64,000 bases of DNA from Labia minor (lineage: Eukaryota > Arthropoda > Insecta > Dermaptera > Spongiphoridae): positions 1,067,001-1,131,000 of the forward strand of contig OY720345.1 of assembly GCA_963082975.1 (NCBI GenBank), in the 5' to 3' direction. Below are positions 36,860-49,150 of this stretch, piece after piece. Under the pieces are notes generated by a model. The model searched no databases. It saw only the letters and a list, made by a program, of their open reading frames with translations, and had not been told where the DNA came from. The stretch's first letter is position 1, and each line of letters begins with the position of its first letter. Position numbers and translations under genes: made by a program.

Positions 36860-38330
36860 GCTATTAATATTTTTGCCCCAAACAATTTCCTTGTTTGCAA
36901 ATAGAAAATAGTATTTGGGGGAGAATTACTGTTCACATTTATTTATCAGAGAACAAATAATAATTTTACACAGTTCAATATTTATACTAGAATGATAAAT
37001 AAAATTGTTTCGGATCATAAAATGGATTACAATATGTTTGATCTATTTGCTTTGGAAAATAACCGATTCATATTTGAACATGGAGATATTCTGGGGAACA
37101 TCAAAATATACAATATAATATGCCGCAAAAATATTATTTTTCATATTTCCTGAAAATAAAATAAAAATAGTTGTTAATAAAAATGAAATAATTCACTAGA
37201 ATTACACTTTTTTCTGGGCTTTTATTGTATTTTATCTAAATAGACGAAATTTCTTCTCCATTTGTTTTTATTTAATGATTGTTTTTTTTTTCATACGATC
37301 AAATCCAGGCTATTTTTGCAAAGAGGGAGCGACATAATTATATTTTTGATATATAGAATACATTTCGTGGGTATTGCGTATTTCCAGTACTGTGGTCATA
37401 TTCTCGTACTAATTGATCATTTAAACTTGGATATATATATATATATATGTATAAAAGTAGGGAACAAGCATAGAAATAACAAGGGATATGAAATTAATTT
37501 TAAGGGGATTAGCCCTTGCAACGGCCAAAACAGCACTTTGATTAGTTATTTCTAGCTAACAGTGCTAACAGATCCAGCAAAATAATGATTCAATGTGGAA
37601 ACAAGGGAACGGCCTCCGATTAAAAACTTTGTTCCAGTCATTAAGTATTATTAAATGTATATCCATCTTTTGCTTATTTGCCTAGAAATTATAGTATGAA
37701 TTTAAATGGTTGATATGAAAAACCATTCCAGCAAACTCATAACAATTATAATAATGATTAGTATTGTATAATGGTTGAATGAATCTTTAAAACATTCACA
37801 TAAGTTGTAAATAAAATTGGTATAATATTTATTGCATTTTAGAAAATTATATTATTTAATATTATTTATTTTAGCAATTTTATATGATATTTTCATCTGT
37901 CCACCTTTAAATACACCCTTATATACATATATATATGTATATATAAGTATTGTGAAATGAGGCAAAAGGACAGTTATAAAGAAAATTTAGTGTTTCAAAA
38001 ATAATATAACAATCTCAATAATAAACTTAAATAAAACAATATTAATAAAAATTAAACTTATAAAATGCATTCTATATAACCTTTTTGCTGATATATATTA
38101 TATTACTTAAATATATTCATAAATTTTATAAATTTAAATTAAATCTTCATTATTTTTTGTTAATTTAAATTTATATATGGATAACATCTCACAAATGACA
38201 TTCATATTGAAATTTGCCTCTTGCCAATTTTTTTTTTTTAATTGATATTGTATTAATATTTTTTTTATATTTAAAATATTTTAAAATGTATTATTTAATT
38301 TCGAAAAATTAAAGATATTTATTTTAATAA
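36860..38330. other. AT-rich intergenic DNA
   Basis: Short frames only. (TA)n near 37431-37448 and 37920-37944. No supported gene. Confidence 0.5.
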
Positions 38331-38334
38331 AATA

Positions 38335-38918
38335 CTAGCTGCTCCGAGCGCCTTCCAGGCGCTCTTCACACCTAGACGGGGGCTCCGCCCCCTGTACCCC
38401 CGAGTGATACATGGTATTTGGTTGAAAGTCTGTATGTAAAAGGTTTTCATCCATTTTGTTTCAATCATTATAAGTAGATAAGACAAATATTTGTTTTCTT
38501 GGAAAATATATTTTAATTTAATCAACAACAAATTTTCCTAGTATAATAAGTAAGATTTATTGACTATTTCATATTATTATTTATATATTTACTAATATAT
38601 TTGTGGCTCTTTGCATTTATTTAAGTAGATTTTAATTAATTAAATAATGAATATTCTAAGTTTATGAACATTATTTTTTTTTATAAATTATATTAATTAA
38701 AATTTATTTTCTTATTTCTGTTTGTTCTTTATTTTACATATAGATGTACAAAACACAAAACAATAACACAGACAGACACACAGACATTGCCTTTTATATA
38801 TATAGATTAAAACCTTCCCTGGGATGCCCACAACAATCCCTGAAAGTTTCACCGTAATCGGACGGGTAGTTTTTGAGTATTTGACAGACACACAGGCATT
38901 GCCTTTTATATATATAGA
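38335..38918 (-). mobile_element. Helitron family C, short minus-strand copy
   Basis: 3' end: CTAG (rc of 38335-38338) followed by T, preceded by the hairpins GAGCGCC-TGGAA-GGCGCTC and GGGGGCGGAGCCCCC. 5' end: TCTATATATATAAAAGGC at 38918. A second copy of this 5' terminus lies at 38806, so the first about 110 bp are duplicated. Confidence 0.8.
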
Positions 38919-39279
38919 TATTTATTAATCTCTTAAAAAAAACAAATACGGATTGGGAATTGTCTTGTAAACATTGTTAGTATTGTTATTTACGGGGTTA
39001 AAGCAAATTAAAACCAACTCAAGTTCGAGGGATCGGAGCTAGCCGAGTGCATCGATATTTAAAAATAAAAAATAAAAAGATGGAGATATATTCAAAAAAA
39101 AAAAAGAAATTTTTTAATATGTTTTGTCGTTAAATTTTTTGTTAATTCTTATAAATTTTTATTAGTTAATTTTATGTTATTATTTTTGATCTATTTTTGT
39201 GTTTATTTTTATATACTAATATATATTTATTTATTCATTGTTCTTTTATTAATTAATTAAATTAATCAAATTACAAATA

Positions 39280-41002
39280 CCAGCTGGTCAGAGCGCCTTC
39301 GGCGCTCTTCACACCTGGACGGGGGCTCCGCCCCCTGTACCCCCGAGTGGTACATAGTATTTGGTTAAAAATAGTAAAAGGTTTTCATCCATTTTGTTTC
39401 AATCAGTATATTACATAAAACATTCATTTCTTTTTGTGTTCTTATTTAAAATATATTTTAATTTAATCAGTAAATTAATGATATATATTATTATTGTATC
39501 TATTTATATGGCTCAAAGATACTCGAAAGTTCTTGGCCACATTTCTCCAAATGTCCCTATCCTGAGCCCTTGTCCCATCTCTCTTACGTCCCTTCCTTTG
39601 CGTCCATGGTCTTGATTCCCTTTGATAATAATTTTGATGAGATAAGCCTCGTTACTGCATGATAACAGGCGTTTCCCGATTGATACCACGATTTAAATTC
39701 TTCTCAAATATTATTATCCTTCTTGATTACATTCAATTTTTTTACATATTCAAATTTTACATTTTGTATATTAAGATTTTGTATGTTAATACTGTTCCGC
39801 TTTGTCACTAAATATTTTTTCTTATCACTATTAATTTCAAACCTCCATTAATTTTTCCTCGCTATCTGTAATTGCAATTGCCGAATCTCTTATAATATTT
39901 AAAACGTCTGCTTAGCCTAACTTCAATTTTTTTGTTTAATTGCATTTCGAGTGTTTTTTCCCAATTTGTGTAATCACATACTCACAACATGCAACATATA
40001 ATTGGCCGTGGGAAAAACATCTCACAATATATTAAGATCATATAAATTGGAATTATTTATTAATTATTATTAATTATTTATGTCAACATATTTAAAATTT
40101 GATATCTACATTCATCTCATTCAAAGAATATGTATATCATATTTATATTTTTGCTTTTGTTTTTGTTTTTTTTTAATAAATAATTTTAATATTAAAAATG
40201 CGTAGAGGAAGTCTAAAAAATCATATTTTAATTTATATATAACCAAGAAATCATTTTTTCACTCATTTTAAATTGACGTTTGGAAAATATTTTTGTATTC
40301 ATAAAATAGCATATCAAAAAAGAGAATTTACAGATTAAATTAAAATATATTAAAAGTAAGAACACAAAATTCAAGATTATACGAATAAATAATTTTAAAT
40401 AATTGATCTCATAATTGGATTTTCATTTTCAAGTAAGTAAGATATTATATTATGGGTGGAATTAATTTACTGATTAAATTAAATTAAAATATATTAAAAA
40501 TAAGAACACAAAAACAAATAAATGTTTTATCTAATTGAATATTTGATACTGATTGAATATTTAGTAAATAATATTTTATAATATTTACCGGAGTATAATA
40601 AATTGATAACGTCATTTAATTCTCCTACTATATATCGAATCGAATATAAAGATAAATCTTCAAAACGTTGTGTGAAACAATTTCAAATAATTTAAATGTA
40701 TATCTATTAATGAAATAAAAAAAATCAAATATATGAATATAATATAAATATTTTTAATTTTATTTTAAGAATAGAATCTCACAGGCGGTGGTTGTGACAT
40801 CACATATATACATTTAAATTTAGAAGAAAAAAACTAATAAAGATGTAGTTTTCCTGAGATGTGATCAATAAAACTCAATTTTTCTTTATAAATACTATCT
40901 CTGGTGTGAATTTCAAAAAAATCGTTAGAGCGGTTTTTGAGAACAAAGAAACAATCAAACAAACAAACAATTTTTACTCTCATAAGAAGATAAGAAGATA
41001 AG
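39280..41002 (-). mobile_element. Helitron family C, minus-strand copy with LINE fragment and nested family B debris
   Basis: The 3' end has both hairpins intact and terminal CTGG (a CTRR variant) followed by T. The 5' end is probably near TCTTATCTTC at about 41000. The antisense LINE C-terminus lies at 39500-39900, and a decayed family B middle (AACAATTTCAAATAATTTAA...) at 40675-40890. Confidence 0.65.
39500..39900 (-). pseudogene. Captured LINE fragment in the minus-strand Helitron
   Basis: It is the antisense of the 33030-33780 segment, with internal deletions (AAAGTTCTTGGC, ATTTCTCCAAATGTCC, CGTTTCCCGATTG, CTATCTGTAATTGCAATTGC). It is non-coding in its present state. Confidence 0.7.
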
Positions 41003-41009
41003 ATATATA

Positions 41010-41520
41010 TCTATATATATAAAGGAGACTGTTTGTATGTATGTATGTAATTTGTTTACTTTTTTGCTGTCATAGTGTAATATGTTAAAATGCAAGTTAT
41101 TTACATTTTAACATAAAATAGAAAATATATTATTTAAGGATTAAAGAATAAAAATAGAAAGTAAATTAGTGAATATTTTAAAAATAAGACAATTTGTGGA
41201 AATTGAAATAACTAAGAAATGAATGGTGGAGGGGTTGAGGAGAGAGGTGGGAGTGTGTGTGAGCGAGAGAGAGAGATTGCTGACGAGGACGAGATGATTA
41301 TTAGCCTTTGAGCAGTGAATGAATTGTATAAAATAAAGGGTGAAATATTGAAAGTGGATGCATCCGGAATTTGTAATAATAGTAAGTGATCACTGAGATT
41401 TGTTTATAATTTATTTTGTAATTACTTTTATAATATTATTTTTTTTGTCTTTTCTTTCTTTGATAAAATAAATCCTATTTTATTTTTTTTTGTGTTTATT
41501 ATATAAATATTATTCTATTA
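41010..41520 (+). mobile_element. Helitron family C, solitary 5' end
   Basis: TCTATATATATAAAGGAGAC and the next about 70 bp match the start of the element at 41525. The remainder diverges (GAGA-rich stretch at 41250-41275) and no 3' end occurs before the next element begins. Confidence 0.6.
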
Positions 41521-42230
41521 TTATTCTATATATATAAAGGAGAGTGTTTGTATGTATGTATGTATGTATGTAATTTGTTTACTTTTTTGCTGTCATAGAA
41601 ACAAACAAAAAAGAAATTTCCTACTTAACCGACACTTTACCGGTAATTTAGAATTATGAACATCAAAAAATAAGAAACGATTTCTATGAAATTACATCAC
41701 AATATTCTTATATACCTATAGATTTTATTATTTAATAGCTATAGATTTTATTAATATCTAATCAATAACCGCAGAATTTAATTTTTTAAAGTTTATATAT
41801 AGTTCTCCGTGTTGTTCAATCAAGAGCCAGGCGTGACCCACTTACTGGCGGACTCATTTTACACAATGTATATAACTCTAGCGATTCCCAATCAAAGAAT
41901 TATTATAATATTTAACTTTTTATTTTAAATTCTAATATTCAAATATCATTTCAATTAAATAATTTATTCTAAAAGTTCTCATTTTAATTAATATAATAAA
42001 ATATTTAAATCATATTTAACTTAAATTATTTTGTATTTATTCTTTCCATATTTGAATAGGTACTTCTTTTATTTTAAGGGAGGGAATTAACTATGATCTA
42101 AAAAAATTAATAAATGAACTTAATAATAAAAAATCAAATAAATCCATTAATTTAAATTAATACTATTAATGAATGTATATATTGTTAATTTATCTTTAGT
42201 TTTAATCAATACTTTTATACCGTTAATTTT

Positions 42231-42307
42231 TATAAATTGTCTCAAGTCTCTTTAATTATAATAAAATTTGAGAAAATGCAAAGTTAAGAGACTTGAGACA
42301 ATTTATA
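42231..42307. repeat. 21-bp inverted repeat from a fold-back inversion
   Basis: TATAAATTGTCTCAAGTCTC(T) at 42231-42251 and its exact complement at 42287-42307. The 35-bp loop is inverted relative to the paralogous Helitron (32645-32677). Confidence 0.85.
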
Positions 42308-42329
42308 AAATATATTCAATAAAAATCAA

Positions 42330-43315
42330 TCAAGAAATATACTCTATTATAACATATACAATACTTATAAACTATAGGCGGAGGAAATATTAGACGATAT
42401 CATTGCGGGTTCAGGCCAAATCGATCAACATTAATTAAGATATTTTCATTATGACAGATATTAAAAAAACCGCGAATTCAATAATTCTGTTCAGTAATTA
42501 TTTGTAGACTTTAGTAAAACCTACGCAAGACTCAATAGATCCGGATAAACTTTTTCAAATTTTGATCTTAAAATTTATCTTGAAGGTAGTAAAGAAAGAG
42601 TAAGATGCGGAAATCAATTGTAAATATTAGGTTACCCAGACGACTTAAATATAATAGGAGATTCGGTAATTGCAATTACAGATAGCGAGGAAAAATTAAT
42701 CGAGGTAGGAGAAGAGATGAGGTTTGAAATTAATAATGATAAATAAATATATTTAGAAACAAACAGGAGCAGTATTAACATACAAAATGTAGAATTTGAA
42801 TATGTAGAAAAATTGAATGTAATCACGAAGGATAATAATATTTGAGAAGAATTTAAATCGAAGTTACAATCGGGAAACGCCTGTTATCATGCAGTAAAGA
42901 GGCTTATTTCATCAAAATTATTATAAAAGGGAATGAAAATTAAAATATATAAAACAATTATTTTGTCTGTTGTATTATATGAGTGTGAGACATGGTCTAT
43001 GATCTTATAGGAGATGAGAGTGGATTCAGAGTATTTGAGAATAGGATTCTCCCCAGCATTTATGGGCCAAAGAAAGATGAGGGAATGACGTACGAGAGAT
43101 GGAACAGAGGTTCAGGATAAGGACACTTGGAGAAATGTGGTTGTAGCTGCCAAGAACTTTCGAGTACCGTTGAGCCACGCATGGTCTATGACCCTGGGAG
43201 ATGAGAGTAGATTCAGATTATTCTTTCCAGCATTTATTGGCCAAAGAAAGATGAGGTCACCGGGGACACTTGGAGAAATGTGGTTGTAGCTGCCAAGAAC
43301 TTTCGAGTAGATAGA
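42330..43315 (+). pseudogene. Captured LINE reverse transcriptase, broken and partly duplicated
   Basis: Same segments as at 32780-33770: GFRPNRST-like region at about 42400, FVDFSKTY at about 42505, and GYPDDLNIIGD (motif C, YADD to YPDD) at about 42633. The C-terminal part occurs twice in tandem (42991-43179 and 43180-43312), each copy with different internal deletions. No usable frame. Confidence 0.8.
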
Positions 43316-43544
43316 TATAACATATTCAATAATAATATATATAATTAATTTACTAAATAAATTAAAATATATTTTAAATAATCACACAATAAGAAATGAA
43401 TGTTTTATGTTATACATTGTTTGAAACAAAATGGATGAAAACCTTTTACTACTTTCAACCAAATACTATGTACCACTCGGGGGTACAGGGGGCGGAGCCC
43501 CCGTCTAGATGTGAAGAGAGACGAAGGAGCTCTGAGCAGCTAGT

Positions 43545-44380
43545 ATATATATATATATTAAAAAAAATCTAAAATTTATTCTATTTTTTTTTGCAAACAT
43601 TGTAAGGATAAATTATCTATATGTGTTTCTAACTTTAAAATTGTTACATATTATTTATGATATTTTAAAAAAATTTCTTTCTTTAATTAATATTCATTTA
43701 AAATGATAATTAAAGAATGTCTTATTCAAAATAAATTATTGAATAAATATGATCTAATAATATTAAATACAAATAGAAAAGCACAAAGAATTTTTTTAAT
43801 GCCTGTTCCTTTAAAATATTTGAAATTTTTCATTTATTATTTTAATTATAAGTTAATATTTATTTTATTAATTAGTTATTATACTTTTTAATTATTTTTT
43901 TTTCTCTAAAATATTTGAAATATTTTAAACTGTTTTGTCGTTTAATTCTTAAATTGTTATTAATTAATATTATTATTTATTATTATTGAGGACCACACTC
44001 AGGCGGCGGATTTCTATGTGGAAGGAATTTCGAAGCTCGTTTATTGCTACGATAAATGTCTCAACTTTTTTGGTGTATAAAATGTAGAGAAATAGTATTT
44101 TAGTTGCTCTTTCAAATGTATACATTAAAAAACATTTTCCTGTACTAGTTTTGTCTTAATTCCAAAACATAACCTACTATGTGAATTGCTCCCGTATTTT
44201 AATATAATAATACATGATAATAATATTCCCTATATAGGCATGTAACTAATATTGATAGATAAGATACGATACGATCGTATGATATGTATATGTATATGTA
44301 TATCAGTTGATGAATAAAATATTTAATTAAAGTGATTCGATTATTTTCAAGGGATAAAATGTCTTGTTCTGAAAGATGGG
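43545..44380. other. AT-rich intergenic DNA
   Basis: No supported gene. A small GC-richer stretch at 43985-44050 is unassigned. Confidence 0.5.
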
Positions 44381-44800
44381 AATCTTTTATGCAATTTCAT
44401 TATTTGTAAAATTGAGATTGTTTTCCTCTGGGATTGGTTGCATTGTAAATAATGATAGGAAGCCAGGAAGGAGAATGACTTGGCCAGCGGTCTAGCAAAA
44501 AGCCTTCCCTTCGACCGCTCACACATCCAATCTAAACTTTACAGTTTACACCGAAGCCGAACTGGACTGAATAAACATTGGCTCATTAGAGTAGATACAA
44601 AGAGATAGCACACACGTCTCTATTCCATAGATAAATGCATGCTCAGCCGGCCCAAGGCTCTATTTTCTTAATGAAAACATCACTATTTGTGAAGTGTTGC
44701 TGGGCTAAGGGAAGGACGCCAAGGGGTTGAACCAAAGGGTTTGGGGAAGAAAGGAAAACCGGGTTTGTTAGTTGTAAATCACACAAGCGGCAATAGAGAT
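44380..44800. other. Unique G+C-raised block, possible enhancer
   Basis: It contains TTGCATTGTAAATAATG, a GACCGCTC/CGGTC pair, and CATAGATAAATGCATGC. No ORF or repeat match over 400 bp. Confidence 0.35.
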
Positions 44801-45728
44801 ATTTAGGAGCAATTTAGATAACGAGTTCCATTGAGTTTAAAACTTTGCATGCATGTTTGCGTGTATAAATGAACATATGTGCTGAGCCGAGTGGGTATTT
44901 CGAAGAGCAAGCAGCAAATTATACTGCTTTAAATTGCAAATTTATAAATTTGAACATAAACATCTTTCTATTAGAAAAATATTTGCAAATAATCATTAAT
45001 ATTAGCTCAACTTGTATAGCGAATGTCGATTCTATTTTTGTTTTAAGCAAGGTGAATTCATTTTGCATTAATAAGGGTCACAAAAACATTTTCACATTGT
45101 AATAATATTATGATTCGCTGCTCTTGTTTATTTTGAGTATCGTATAAAATCATCAAACGATAACAAAGAGATGGAAATGCAAGTTTATATTCCTTCTGAT
45201 ATTTATTTTGTCTGATATTAATATTATAAATAAAAAAATTAATAATTTATATATATAATATTAAAATCATCATGAAATATCTATTTAATTGATGAAATTT
45301 CATATTATATAATTCATAATTCATTGTAGAGAGATTGTTAAATACTTCTCGTTTTAAAAGTAATCTATTAAATTTTAGAAAAATTTGAGTTTGTTTTAAA
45401 ATTTTGTTTTCATAAAAAAATAATAAATCATACATATAATAATAAAAGGTGTACATAATATCTGATACACAAAAAAATTATATGTATTCATCTAGCAACA
45501 CATACTTATCTGCCATTTAATTTCCCTAAAAGCCCTAACAGCCCTAACTAATAAGGATAATCACGTCTTTGAGAATGTTATTTCTATAAAAATCCTTATA
45601 TAAGAATATATTATAATGATTCAAAATATAAAATTAATTATTTTTAAAAATTGATTCAAGAGTTAATGAATATAGCATGAAATAAATTAATAAAAAATAT
45701 TTTGAATATACACGCTTTTTAATTAAAA
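44800..45728. other. AT-rich intergenic DNA
   Basis: A 77-codon plus-strand frame (44869-45102) shows no domain and AT-driven composition. No supported gene. Confidence 0.5.
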
Positions 45729-46419
45729 CTAGTTGAACCCGTTGCAAACGGTGTTTGCAATTTCAGTTTAAAATGAATTTATCGTGGTTTGCAGAAACTA
45801 ATTAAATAGTTCTTTGAAAACAATATTTTTCGTATACCTAATGATCATTTTTAGTAATCTGCATTGAGCTTCTTCTTCTTTAATTTGAAGTAGTTGGGAG
45901 TTCTAGTCCTGGATATTAAAAAATTAAAAAAAAAAAACAACTCTTGTCGATAAGTTCATGTTTAATATTGACATTTGTTGGTTGCGCTAATCTTTGGGAA
46001 ATCCAAGATGAATATAAATAGCAGGTAAAGAATTTAATATTATTATATGCACCCCACGCTTTTTTGTTGGGTATATGTAAAGGATAATATTCAAGGTTGA
46101 ATTAATATTTTATTTTCTATTTTTTTGGGCATTTTTTATTAAAAAGCGTGTATATTAAAAAGTTTTTTTTATTAATTTATTTTAAAGTTTTTAGTTTTTT
46201 TTTTAATATTTTATTCTTGTTAACATTGCACTATTGAAAACTATTTAAATCTGTTATTCTAGAACATAGATTAGATTAAAGTCAAGTTAACTCTTTGAAG
46301 TCCGGTGGCACCACGTTGGTACCATACGCCAGTCAAACGTTAGAGGCCGGTGACAACGCACGCTTTGCAATCTGATATTGATGTGACATTTTGTTAAGGG
46401 ACAATAGAGTATATATAGA
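45729..46419 (-). mobile_element. Second Helitron family, complete copy
   Basis: 3' end on the minus strand: hairpin TTGCAAAC-ACC-GTTTGCAA, CGGGTTCAA, CTAG then T. 5' end: TCTATATATACTCTATTG at 46419 after an A. Length 691 bp, no ORF. Shares about 130 bp next to the 3' end with 11257 and 6850. Confidence 0.75.
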
Positions 46420-46682
46420 TGGATAGTGGAGATATAATATTTAATCTATTTAATCTAATCGACAAAAAAAATCGTTGTTCAGGCGGGCCTGGATTTAAAA
46501 ATGGAATAAATAAATAAATAATTATTTTCGAATAATTGCACTATTGATGGATTCCCATTTAAGGAAGTTTTTAAATTTTATAATTTGACAATACCTCCTA
46601 AACATTTTTTCATACCCAATTTTTTTGAAACCCCCAGCCTTAACTTAACTTTCTTGGCGTCGTATAGCCATTACTCTTTCAT

Positions 46683-47320
46683 TTTTACCGACCGACGATA
46701 GTAAGGGAGGTATTGTTTTCACACCAAATTTCACATATCTCCACGAATCATGCATTTTCATAATAGAAAAAAAGTATTTTTAGCATGATGTCTGTACGTC
46801 TGTCCGTCTGTCCGTCTGTCCGTCAGTATAGATGTGTACAGCCTGAACGGCTGAACGGAGTTTGACGAAATTTGGTATATTTACTTAATGCATCAGTGGG
46901 ATGAATTGATCAACTTTTGGTGCAAATCCGGAAACCGGAAGTGGTAGTATTAGCGATCGACGATAGGAAGGGAAGGGTTATTTTCGCACCAAATTTCACA
47001 TGAGGAGATTTTTTACATATCACCACGAATCATGCACTTTGTATTGGTTTTATCCTCGAGAAAAATCATCTTTATTAGTTTTTTCTTGATTTAAAATTAT
47101 ATGACGTCATCTAGCCATTCATGACGTCACAGCCTGGTCTTGCATATATATTATAAATAAAATAAAATTAAAAATGTTTATATTTATTATTTATGTATGC
47201 CTATCTGTTTTTTATTACATTAATAGATATATTAAAATTATTTGAAATTGTTTCTGTAGCTGGAAATTAATTTACTTCAAACCGTCGGTCGGTTCGGACC
47301 TGGCCACAGGTCAACTTATT
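46683..47320 (-). mobile_element. Family B element, copy 4
   Basis: Reverse orientation: starts TTTACCGACCGACGATAG and ends at GGTCAACTTATT. Both duplicated units and a TCTGTCCG tract (46798-46823) present. Confidence 0.8.
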
Positions 47321-47344
47321 TGACTTGTAATAATGACGATTTCG

Positions 47345-47500
47345 AAGGTTTACTTGGTCCTAATGTATTTCGGTTGGGAAAACATGGTCAAATCGGCGGT
47401 CAAAGTTGAAGATTTCCCATATACCTATTATAACTTTGACCGCCAATTTGACCATGTTTTCCCAAACGAATTTTAAAAAACCAAGACTACTTTACATTTA
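47345..47500. repeat. Fold-back element with a 34-bp hairpin arm
   Basis: 47374-47407 and 47432-47465 are inverted copies with a single mismatch around a 24-nt loop. Pairing continues outward in part (CTTGGT with ACCAAG). It resembles a very small fold-back MITE or a long-stem RNA precursor. Confidence 0.8.
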
Positions 47501-48520
47501 CACTTTTTTAAGCTCTACTCGAATCCAAAATCAAAATTTAAAAATTCGAAAATTTTTGGGACAGACACAGGCACACACACAGACACACAGAAATATAGAT
47601 TTAATATTAAAATTTATATTTATATACTTATTGTAATTATAAATCTTGAAAACATTTTAAAAACATTGTTTCTTATTTTGATTAAAATTACATTTTCATT
47701 CTGTAAATTAAATAATTTTATTTCATTTAAATAAATATCTATTTTTAAATATTTTTTGCTCTCTACATTATTTATCTAATTCTCACAATATATTATTAAG
47801 ATCATATAAATTGGAATTATTTTTCAATTTTGTGATAAATACGAATAAAAGTTCGTTGATAGTAATGCTTCCTAGCATTCCCAGATGTTTTAGTTATGAA
47901 TTTAATATAATAAAAAAATAAGATTGGCAATGTACAAAAAAAAAATATTTTCACAGTTAAACCTTATAATATTATTTTCTTCTCACTCAAAAAGGACAAG
48001 TCATAAATTAAAAGCATAATTGTGCCTTGTTTATCAGATATTTTCAATGTTTATCAAAGAAAATGTGTTGAATGTTTTTTTAATGCCATTAAGATAAAAG
48101 ATATATTTTGTTAAACAATAATAAAGAAATTCTATTCTCATATAAATCTAAATATTACAACACTTTTTTTCCATAATATATAGATTAACTTGAATTGTGT
48201 AAAATATAAATTAAAAACATTAAAAACAAAAGCAAAAATTTTTTATGGCGCCTTGAAAATAAGCTGACATAATATTTACACTGTAGCCATGCGTGTTGTA
48301 ATGTCATGTAAAGAGGTGTGTGTGCGATACGTGAATGAATGGGGTCGGGGTGGGGTTTGGGGGAGGGGGAGAAAAAACACTCCTTTGTAGCAAGCCGTAT
48401 GTTCAATGTTTGATCCTAAGCATTTTATATTACTAAATATTAGTTTTGATGCAATGAAAATTAATTTTGTAAATGATCTGACAAATGTATTTAAAATTAA
48501 GTCATGAATAAATTAAATTG
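47480..48520. other. AT-rich intergenic DNA
   Basis: No supported gene. A G-rich patch at 48330-48375 is crossed by a minus-strand frame without domain. Confidence 0.5.
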
Positions 48521-48521
48521 A

Positions 48522-49150
48522 AATAAGTTGACCTGTGGCCATGTCCGAACCGACCGACGGTTTGAAGTAAATTAATTTCAAGCTACAGAAACAATTTCAA
48601 ATAATTTTAATATATCTATTAATGTAATAAAAAACAGATATGGATAGAACATAAATATTTTTAATTTTATTTTATTTATAATATATATGTAAGACCAGGC
48701 TGTGACGTCATGAATGGCTGGATGACGTCATATAATTTTAAATCAAGAAAAAACTAATAAAGATGATTTTTCTCGAGAATAAAACCACCACAAAGTGCAT
48801 GATTCGTGGTGATATATAAAAAAATCTCCTCATGTGAAATTTGGTGTGAAAATAACCCTTCCCTTCCTATCGTCGGTCGCTAATACTACCACTTCCTGTT
48901 TCCGGATTTGCACCAAAAGTTGATCAATTCATCCCACTGATGCATTAAGTAAATATACCAAATTTCGTCAAAATCCGTTCAGCCGTTCAGGCTGTACACA
49001 TCTATACGGACGGACAGACGGACAGACATCATGCTAAAAATACTTTTTTCTGTTAAGAAAATGCATGATTCGTGGAGATATGTAAAAATCTCCACATGTG
49101 AAATTTGGTGTGAAAACAATACCTCCCTTACTATCGTCGGTCGGTAAAAA
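48522..49150 (+). mobile_element. Family B element, copy 5 (most complete)
   Basis: AAATAAGTTGACCTG start, CGAACCGACCGACGG, GGACAGAC run, both duplicated units, and CGTCGGTCGGTAAAAA end. It lies 670 bp upstream of the small gene. Confidence 0.8.

Larger units (their letters stand above)
41525..43543 (+). mobile_element. Helitron family C, longest complete copy (about 2 kb) with LINE insert
   Basis: 5' end TCTATATATATAAAGGAGAG. Interior to about 42060 is collinear with the 31156 copy. The captured LINE lies at 42330-43315. 3' end: GGGGGCGGAGCCCCC hairpin, a degenerate second hairpin, TGAGCAG and CTAG at 43540-43543, followed by T. No Rep/helicase ORF, so non-autonomous. Confidence 0.8.

Noticed and set aside
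46286-46345. TTAACTCTTTGAAGTCCGG resembling a piggyBac-type end
   Set aside because: No matching second end with TTAA found, and it lies within a Helitron copy.
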